Shown one piece after another: positions 6,763 to 11,173 of a stretch of 11,173 nt of DNA. Origin of the DNA: an uncultured bacterium (lineage in GTDB: Bacteria; Bacillota_A; Clostridia; Oscillospirales; Oscillospiraceae); the NCBI GenBank assembly GCA_905214605.1, contig CAJMMY010000019.1:1-11173 (forward strand), written 5' to 3'. The notes beneath the pieces were generated by a model. That model worked only from the letters and a program-made list of their open reading frames with translations. It had not been told where the DNA came from and searched no databases. Numbering within the stretch: the first letter of the stretch is position 1; each line of letters opens with the position of its first letter. The translations under genes were made by a program, and so were the position numbers.

Positions 6763-6812
6763 TGCAGACGGCAAGCAATATCAATCGTCTGCAGCCGATA
6801 TCAATATCTGCA
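6763..6812 (-). repeat. Leader hairpin and imperfect direct repeat upstream of the LOG gene
   Basis: TGCAGACG (6763-6770) and CGTCTGCA (6786-6793) form a perfect 8-bp inverted repeat with a 15-nt loop, ending 4 nt before the strong Shine-Dalgarno site of the LOG gene. One arm is also part of a direct repeat: ATATCAATCGTCTGCA (6778-6793) recurs as ATATCAATATCTGCA (6798-6812). The second copy runs into a minus-strand TATAAT (6817-6812), the probable -10 of the LOG gene. A role in translation or operator binding is possible but unproved. Confidence 0.5.
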
Positions 6813-6878
6813 TTATACACTATTTTCGGGAAATTGCGCTGTTTTATCGGAAAAAGTCATGGCTTTTTCCAAAATTTC

Positions 6879-6887
6879 TGGTATGAT
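6879..6887 (+). promoter_or_regulatory. Possible extended -10 promoter for the C39 peptidase gene
   Basis: TGGTATGAT at 6879-6887 fits the extended -10 pattern TGnTATnnT, and no good -35 is visible at the proper distance. It lies 52 nt before the ATG at 6940. If real, it rules out the upstream in-frame ATGs at 6859 and 6883 as starts. Confidence 0.4.
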
Positions 6888-6939
6888 AGAAAAGTCTATA
6901 CTCGACAAAACACAACGGAATCCAAAGGTTTTTGACTAT

Positions 6940-7947
6940 ATGAAACAGATTTTACTCCAGATTCTCTCCGGTGTTGCTACCGCGGGAATCATTCTTTTTG
7001 CCGCCCTTGCTCTGGGTCTGAGCGTTCCCATGGCATTTGGCATCTTATGCGGCTCCCTATTGATTTATGCGCTGAGCCGCATCATCGGAAATTTCTTGAA
7101 TCAACGTGCTTGGTGGGCTAAGATTCAAGGCAATAAAAGCTGGCTGTCCGGAGAGCAGGTTTCTCTCGTGGTCCTGCTGGTGATTGCCTTGGTAGTGGTT
7201 TCCCGGCTGCATTCTGACGTACCCGCAAAAAAGGAATCCGTACCCACGCCCGCGGTGTCTGCTGTGCCCACAGCCGCCCCCACACCTACCCCGGAGTCGA
7301 CGCCCGAGCCTACCCCGGATACCGCCGCCCCGGAAGAAATTCCTCAGGCGCTGCTGGATTTCAAGAAAAACTACCCGGAAACCTCAGAATTTGTAAACAA
7401 CTATCCCAACCGGAAACATTACGATACCATCGACATCACCGACGATGTTGAGAACGGCACCATCCCCTTGTTCCTGCAATGGGACGAGCGCTGGGGATAT
7501 GAAACCTACGGCAACAACTTTCTGGCCGTCAACGGCTGCGGTCCCACCTGTCTTTCCATGGTGGTCTGCGGTCTGACCGGCAGCACGGAATGGAATCCTC
7601 TGGCGATGGCTCAATTCTCCGAAACGCAGGGATATTATCTGCCCGGTCACGGCACCTCATGGGCGCTGATGTCCAGCGGCGCGCAAACATTGGGATTGAA
7701 TATCAGCTATCTGCCCATCAGCGCCGACGCAATCCGGCAGGCTTTGACCAACGGTCAGCCGCTGATTTGCTCCGTGGTCCCCGGTGATTTCACATACGTG
7801 GGGCACTTCATTGTGCTCACCGGATTGGACAACGAGGGCCGGGTCCTGCTCAATGACCCCAACAGCCCGCTGCACAGCGCAAAGCACTGGGAAATGGACA
7901 CTTTGCTGCCGCAAATCAGCCAGATTTGGGCCTATTCCGCCGCATAA
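6940..7947 (+). CDS. Membrane-anchored C39-like cysteine peptidase
   Basis: From ATG 6940 the protein has 335 residues. Three hydrophobic helices (about 4-27, 29-49, 73-89) are followed by a proline/threonine-rich linker (~101-133, with repeated PTP/PEPTP units) and a C-terminal papain-like domain of the Peptidase_C39_2 type. That domain shows LFLQWDERWG (177-186), the NGCGPTCLSMV nucleophile motif with C200, the GHFIVLTG motif with H289, and NDP (305-307) as the third catalytic position; all catalytic residues are present. The layout predicts a catalytic domain displayed outside the membrane on a flexible stalk. The target is unknown; family members include uncharacterised exported proteases and bacteriocin-processing relatives. 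The start is uncertain: 6940 has only a weak AAAGG (6924-6928), and in-frame ATGs at 6859 and 6883 would add 27 or 19 residues. No exporter or precursor gene is adjacent. Confidence 0.8.
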   Translation: MKQILLQILSGVATAGIILFAALALGLSVPMAFGILCGSLLIYALSRIIGNFLNQRAWWAKIQGNKSWLSGEQVSLVVLLVIALVVVSRLHSDVPAKKESVPTPAVSAVPTAAPTPTPESTPEPTPDTAAPEEIPQALLDFKKNYPETSEFVNNYPNRKHYDTIDITDDVENGTIPLFLQWDERWGYETYGNNFLAVNGCGPTCLSMVVCGLTGSTEWNPLAMAQFSETQGYYLPGHGTSWALMSSGAQTLGLNISYLPISADAIRQALTNGQPLICSVVPGDFTYVGHFIVLTGLDNEGRVLLNDPNSPLHSAKHWEMDTLLPQISQIWAYSAA

Positions 7948-7965
7948 AGTACAAATCCGTAAAGG

Positions 7966-7999
7966 AAAAACCGACAGAATGACGATTCTGTCGGTTTTT
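7966..7999 (+). terminator. Intrinsic terminator of C39 peptidase gene
   Basis: A perfect 15-bp stem (7966-7980 with 7985-7999) has a 4-nt loop, GACG, and ends in five Ts, 18 nt after the stop codon. A flanking pair, GTACAAA (7949-7955) and TTTGTAC (7997-8003), is also complementary and would compete with the base of the stem. Confidence 0.9.
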
Positions 8000-8031
8000 G
8001 TACGTATTGCATAGTTTTTCTTTCACAGCCC

Positions 8032-8060
8032 TTGACTTTTTCGCCTTATTGGCATATATT
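8032..8060 (+). promoter_or_regulatory. Sigma-A promoter of the small-peptide transcription unit
   Basis: TTGACT (8032-8037), a 17-nt spacer and TATATT (8055-8060) form a near-consensus promoter (5/6 in each hexamer). The expected start near 8067 lies about 72 nt before the small ORF and well after the preceding terminator, so this is an independent unit. Confidence 0.75.
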
Positions 8061-8138
8061 GTAAGCGGATAAAGGGTTCAAAGGCGGACTGTTTATCACA
8101 AAGGACCATTGCCGTGATATTTCAAAGGGGGAATCGTT

Positions 8139-8219
8139 ATGGCATTTTTCGTGTTGGGAACCATGGTATATCTGGGCGTCATTTCTGTGATGTTCTATCA
8201 GGGTGTACACGAGCACTGA
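8139..8219 (+). CDS. 26-residue single-span membrane peptide, unknown function
   Basis: A very short ORF reads MAFFVLGTMVYLGVIS then VMFYQGVHEH: one hydrophobic helix of about 20 residues (2-21) followed by a short polar tail with two histidines. I do not recognise the family. Support for translation comes from AAAGGGGG (8124-8131) 7 nt before the ATG, one of the strongest ribosome sites in the window, and from a near-consensus promoter upstream and a strong terminator 19 nt downstream with nothing else in the unit. The leader contains a 6-bp hairpin (TATCAC 8094-8099 with GTGATA 8114-8119) and a direct repeat TTCAAAGG (8077-8084, 8121-8128), the second copy overlapping the ribosome site. It could be a regulatory or accessory membrane peptide, a type I toxin-like peptide, or a chance ORF on a small RNA of about 215 nt. 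Confidence 0.62.
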   Translation: MAFFVLGTMVYLGVISVMFYQGVHEH

Positions 8220-8238
8220 GGGCTCCGTAATTTTACTG

Positions 8239-8281
8239 AAAAAGGATTGCCGGTACAATGGCGTACCGGCAATCCTTTTTT
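8239..8281. terminator. Bidirectional terminator, 18-bp perfect stem
   Basis: Positions 8239-8256 and 8263-8280 are exact reverse complements with a 6-nt loop, and the stem ends in A/T runs on both sides. It closes the small-peptide unit on the plus strand and the VWA-protein operon on the minus strand. The minus-strand TAA stop (8282-8280) overlaps the edge of the stem. Confidence 0.92.
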
Positions 8282-9701
8282 ATTCGTCCTCTAAATCTTC
8301 CGGCGACAGAATCAGCTTACTGGCCCAAACCGGAACCTTTGGGTCCGACACGCCGTCATCCAAAAAGACAAATGCCGTGGGATACTGCGGCGGCTGCGCA
8401 GGAAAAGCACCTTTGCCGTCGGTGAAGTAAATCAGTCCGCCCAGATTGGTCAGCTCTTTCTGTGCAATCAGCTCGTCCACATATCGGAACACCGGTCGGA
8501 AGTCCGTACCGCCGAAACCGTGCAGCTGCATGGTTTCCAGATAGCGGTCAAATTCTTCCGTATCGGTGATTTTTTCATCTTCCTGAATCTCCGCGTCGCA
8601 CTGAATGATATGGATATTCACCCGGGAGGCAAAGCTCTCCGCGCTTTTCAGCAGGTTGTAGGTTTTCGTCATAAACTGCTGCACCGTTTTTCCGGATACC
8701 GAGCCGGACGTATCAATGGCAATCACAAACTCCCGCACCTGATAAATATCCTGATACTCCAAGGGTTCAATCAATGGAAGATTGTCATACAGCTCCAGAC
8801 CATAGGTGTAGTAAATATAATCAAACTCCTGGTCATTCAGTTTCAGACACTCATTCAGTGCAGAAAACTGCCGCAAAAACGTCCGGTAATCGTATTTTTC
8901 CCGATTCACCGCGCCAAGATTCTGCACCAGACTTCCTGCCCGTTCGCCCCATTGGCGGTTGGCGGTTTCCAAATCCACCTGCGTCCGGCGGCTGATTTCA
9001 TTCCAGTCCTGCTCGGTTTCTTCCCGGTCTCCCTGCCGCCCGGCCAAACGGCTGGTATCGTCGGAATTGGGGCTGCCGCTGCCGGTCTGGTCCGGTGCCC
9101 GGCGGGTATCGCTGCCGCTTTCTTCTCCCTCGCCCTCCGTAGCGCTTTTTCCCCGGATATACCAGATGTCATGGTCGTCTGCCAGAAAGGATTCCCGCAG
9201 AGCGTGAATTTCGCCTTTGGAGAGATTTCGGTCCAGAAAATAGCGGTAAATCTTTTCCGCATTCAGGACGGTCAGTTCCTCTTTCAGCTGTCCAATCAGC
9301 GCCGTCTGCGCCGCCGCCCGGGTGGTCTGTGTGTCCGGCAATGCCAGCTCGTTGATTACATTTTCCACCGCGATATCGCAGGACAAATCCCACAAATCCA
9401 CATCCACCAAGGTATGAATAAACGGGTGGTGAAAAATGCAATGCAGCGTGGTATGGAGATAATCCCGCACCGGTACCTCTCGCCCTTGACGATACAAGGT
9501 CAGCACATGGCGGGGATTGTAATACAGATTCTGCCCATCGGTGGCAATGGTATCCGTAATTTTCACCGGCGTCTGTACGAATTTGCACAGCGCCGCGTCC
9601 AAAAAACGGAGATTCACCAGCAGCACATTCCGAGAAAGGTTCAGAATGTCCTTTGCCAGCTGTTCCGCTTGTTGTTTTTGATACGTTGATTCATCTATCA
9701 T
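8280..9701 (-). CDS. VWA-like / putative metallopeptidase domain protein (DUF2201 type)
   Basis: A 473-residue protein. The N-terminal ~140 residues match the putative metallopeptidase domain that precedes VWA in this family, with LHTTLHCIFHH (82-92) where relatives usually have an HExxH-like helix; here the Glu position is Thr (H83-T-T-L-H87). Residues ~190-245 are a polar, low-complexity linker (Gly/Ser/Glu/Asp/Arg). The C-terminal ~150 residues form a von Willebrand factor A-like domain with a complete MIDAS: D330-T-S332-G-S334, T399 in GFGGTDFRP and D428 in YFTDGKG. Such proteins pair with MoxR-type AAA ATPases, and the operon carries one. The start ATG (9701-9699) shares a base with the stop of the upstream LRR gene (TAATG), implying translational coupling, and no good separate ribosome site is visible. 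It is probably cytoplasmic: no signal peptide or membrane span is seen. Confidence 0.83.
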   Translation of the reverse strand: MIDESTYQKQQAEQLAKDILNLSRNVLLVNLRFLDAALCKFVQTPVKITDTIATDGQNLYYNPRHVLTLYRQGREVPVRDYLHTTLHCIFHHPFIHTLVDVDLWDLSCDIAVENVINELALPDTQTTRAAAQTALIGQLKEELTVLNAEKIYRYFLDRNLSKGEIHALRESFLADDHDIWYIRGKSATEGEGEESGSDTRRAPDQTGSGSPNSDDTSRLAGRQGDREETEQDWNEISRRTQVDLETANRQWGERAGSLVQNLGAVNREKYDYRTFLRQFSALNECLKLNDQEFDYIYYTYGLELYDNLPLIEPLEYQDIYQVREFVIAIDTSGSVSGKTVQQFMTKTYNLLKSAESFASRVNIHIIQCDAEIQEDEKITDTEEFDRYLETMQLHGFGGTDFRPVFRYVDELIAQKELTNLGGLIYFTDGKGAFPAQPPQYPTAFVFLDDGVSDPKVPVWASKLILSPEDLEDE

Positions 9702-10525
9702 TACAATTCAAATTCCTTGTCAATGTCGTTCCAAGCATCGTCTTCTGCATGGGGTTGGGCAAATTTATACTCCAGCAAAAATGCCACCGCCTCGGTATTT
9801 TTTGCCGTCTGCGCCTGTTCCAGATAGTCCGTCAACCCTTCCTCGGTCAGCAGACCCCGCTGTGCAAAATAGCGCAGCGGCTCCGAAAACCGGCAGCGAA
9901 TGGATTGCTCCATCAATTCCGATACGTGCTCCGCGGCGTATGCCTCATATTCTCCGGCGGTTTCCCCGTACAATTCCGGGAAGGAGCAATACCCCAAAGC
10001 ACCGTTCAGCTGCATCTGTTTGGATTCCAGCTGCTCCATAGGTACCAACGGCAAAATGCATCGAGCGGTTCGGTCGATAATCGGGTCTTCTACCTCCCGC
10101 ACCCCCATCGCCCGCACTTCCCGCAGCGCATCGCAGCCGTAAAACGCGTGGAATTCGATTTTCTCCACTCGGTCGGGAATTTCTACCTTCCGCAGGCTGC
10201 TGCAATGGATAAAGGTGCTGTCCCGCAGAATTTTCATTTTCCCCGGCAGCCGCACCTCCGGCAGACTTTCACACCCGGAAAAGGCATACATATCAATCCG
10301 GAGAATGCTGTCCGGCAGCACCACCCGGGTCAAGCCGGAGCAGCCGCTGAACGCACCGTATCCCACATCAATGGCGCCATCTGGAATGGCCACGCTCCGC
10401 ACCCGGGTCTGGTTGCGGAACACATAACCGCCCACGTCATAGATAAAGTCCGGCAGCACCACGTCTCCACCTTCGCCGTAATAGCCCCGGAGAACGCCGC
10501 CGTCTAACCACAAACTGCTGCCCAT
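9701..10525 (-). CDS. BspA-type leucine-rich repeat protein
   Basis: A 274-residue protein. Residues ~20-140 form about five tandem LRR_5 (BspA/Treponema pallidum-type) units of roughly 23 residues, with the pattern I-P-(D/x)-x-V/I ... I-x-x-x-A-F-x-G-C-x-x-L-x-x-V: for example GAFSGCSGLTRVVLPDSIL, AFSGCESLPEVRLPGKM, TFIHCSSLRKVEIPDRVEKI and HAFYGCDALREV. The C-terminal ~130 residues are a mainly helical region ending in AVAFLLEYKFA and an acidic tail. There is no signal peptide, sortase motif or membrane span, so unlike surface BspA proteins it appears cytoplasmic. Its place between a probable AAA ATPase gene (3 nt upstream) and the VWA gene (1-nt overlap) suggests an adaptor or substrate-recognition role in that complex; this is inference. 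ATG 10525 has GGAG about 9 nt upstream, inside the end of the preceding gene. Confidence 0.8.
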   Translation of the reverse strand: MGSSLWLDGGVLRGYYGEGGDVVLPDFIYDVGGYVFRNQTRVRSVAIPDGAIDVGYGAFSGCSGLTRVVLPDSILRIDMYAFSGCESLPEVRLPGKMKILRDSTFIHCSSLRKVEIPDRVEKIEFHAFYGCDALREVRAMGVREVEDPIIDRTARCILPLVPMEQLESKQMQLNGALGYCSFPELYGETAGEYEAYAAEHVSELMEQSIRCRFSEPLRYFAQRGLLTEEGLTDYLEQAQTAKNTEAVAFLLEYKFAQPHAEDDAWNDIDKEFEL

Positions 10526-10528
10526 GGC

Positions 10529-11173
10529 TTACAGCTCCAACCGGTCCAGCTGAGAGAGAATCTCCTGCTGACGCTCGTAAAACAGCAGTTCTTTGTTATG
10601 GGCAAAGTACTCCTTGCAGCCATAGCGGCCGATAAATGCGGCGCAATTTCCGCTGACCGTCAGCTCCGTGACCAAAATCAGAATTTCCTGTCCCTCCGGG
10701 AAAACCTCCTCGCAGAATCGGAAGAGATTGCTCATTTGCGCGGAAATATGCTTTGCCTCGGACTTCATAGCCGCTACCCGGCTGTCAAAATCCGCTTTCA
10801 GTGCGGCAAATTCCGGGTTGGTCTGCAAAATTCCCCGGTACTGCTCCAGAATCCGAATCACCTGCAGCTTTGCTGTCAGATCCCCGTGGGACAACGCGCC
10901 GGATTTCTTGCCGTTCTGAATTTCTTCCCGCAGGGTCTGCATCTGCGCTTGCAGCAGAAAATCCAATTGGTCCGCCGGCTGAGATTTCAGGTCTTTCAGA
11001 ATGGTCAGCACCTGCTTAAGCTGCGATTCCGTTTCCATGCTCTCCCCGGTTTTCCGGTTCATTGCGTCCATCAGCAGACCAAGCAGGGACAGTCGCTCGT
11101 CAAATCTTGCGTCCACCGCACGATGCTTGATATCCGCCGTTGCACGGCCCTCCAGAATTTCATCCACCTGATA
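10529..11173 (-). CDS. C-terminal part of probable MoxR-type AAA ATPase (5'-truncated by window edge)
   Basis: The open frame continues past the right edge without a start, leaving 214 C-terminal residues; a GTG at 11167 lies inside the gene. The visible part begins YQVDEILEGRATADI and soon reaches FDERLSLLGLL, the junction seen after the AAA core in Clostridia MoxR-like ATPases that are followed by VWA-like proteins. No Walker motif is in view, so the ATPase call rests on this junction and on the VWA partner gene downstream. The rest is a helical, charged region (about residues 50-150 of the fragment, possibly coiled-coil) and a C-terminal segment with ILILVTELTVSGNCAAFIGRYG followed by HNKELLFYERQQEI. 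The stop lies 3 nt before the LRR gene start, so the three genes form one tightly packed operon with its promoter outside the window. Confidence 0.62.
   Translation of the reverse strand, partial: YQVDEILEGRATADIKHRAVDARFDERLSLLGLLMDAMNRKTGESMETESQLKQVLTILKDLKSQPADQLDFLLQAQMQTLREEIQNGKKSGALSHGDLTAKLQVIRILEQYRGILQTNPEFAALKADFDSRVAAMKSEAKHISAQMSNLFRFCEEVFPEGQEILILVTELTVSGNCAAFIGRYGCKEYFAHNKELLFYERQQEILSQLDRLEL

Noticed and set aside
6208..6939. Long plus-strand open frame joining upstream of the C39 peptidase (would give 579 residues).
   Set aside because: The first ~244 codons are antisense to the well-supported LOG gene and its leader, and have no family resemblance. The real gene begins near 6940.
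7949..8003. GTACAAA/TTTGTAC outer repeat around the C39 gene terminator as a possible attachment site or mobile-element end.
   Set aside because: The repeat is only 7 bp, lies within the terminator hairpin and has no transposase or integrase nearby.
8520..9689. 389-codon open frame on the plus strand opposite the VWA gene.
   Set aside because: The minus-strand frame has a complete MIDAS and operon coupling; the plus-strand frame is a compositional shadow with no recognisable motif.
10010..10500. LRR coding repeats considered as a DNA-level repeat array.
   Set aside because: The periodicity is at the amino-acid level (about 23 residues); nucleotide identity between units is too low for a CRISPR-like or satellite array.
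9653..10507. 284-codon open frame on the plus strand opposite the LRR gene.
   Set aside because: The minus strand shows regular LRR units; the plus-strand product is an antisense shadow rich in His, Pro and Gln.

Overview
The window looks like a chromosomal segment from a Gram-positive, Clostridia-type bacterium, perhaps of the Oscillospirales. This rests on purine-rich Shine-Dalgarno sites 6-9 nt before most starts, near-perfect intrinsic terminators after almost every unit, consensus-like sigma-A promoters, and families common in Firmicutes (AzlCD, CmpB-like membrane protein, stand-alone ECF S component, MocR regulator, BspA-type LRR protein). The genus assignment is inference only. I see no rRNA, tRNA, CRISPR array, insertion sequence or phage gene.

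Left part (1-2970): the 3' part of a PflA-like radical SAM gene converges on a LysR-type regulator gene, with a shared bidirectional terminator between them. The LysR gene carries a single-base frameshift. It is divergent from azlC-azlD (branched-chain amino-acid exporter). The 131-bp gap holds two overlapping promoters and a perfect LysR-type box placed about 64 bp upstream of the inferred azlC transcription start, so LysR and azlCD read as one regulatory unit.

Middle (2995-6830): a CmpB-like membrane protein with its own promoter and terminator; then an ECF transporter S component divergent from a MocR/PdxR-type regulator (GntR wHTH fused to a PLP-binding aminotransferase fold). The pair suggests vitamin B6 uptake and sensing. 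The gap between them has a 6-bp inverted repeat with a 34-bp spacer. A LOG-family phosphoribohydrolase gene follows on the minus strand, convergent with the MocR gene.

Right part (6879-11173): a membrane-anchored C39-like cysteine peptidase; a very short stand-alone transcription unit with consensus-like promoter, strong ribosome site, 26-codon membrane-peptide ORF and an 18-bp perfect terminator stem; then a tightly coupled minus-strand operon consisting of the C-terminal part of a probable MoxR-type AAA ATPase (runs off the window), a BspA-type leucine-rich-repeat protein and a VWA/metallopeptidase-like protein. AAA ATPase plus VWA partners usually work together as a chaperone-like remodelling pair; the LRR protein between them is the unusual component.

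The best candidates for something undescribed are the AAA-LRR-VWA operon and the 26-aa transcription unit. Neither function can be proved from sequence alone.
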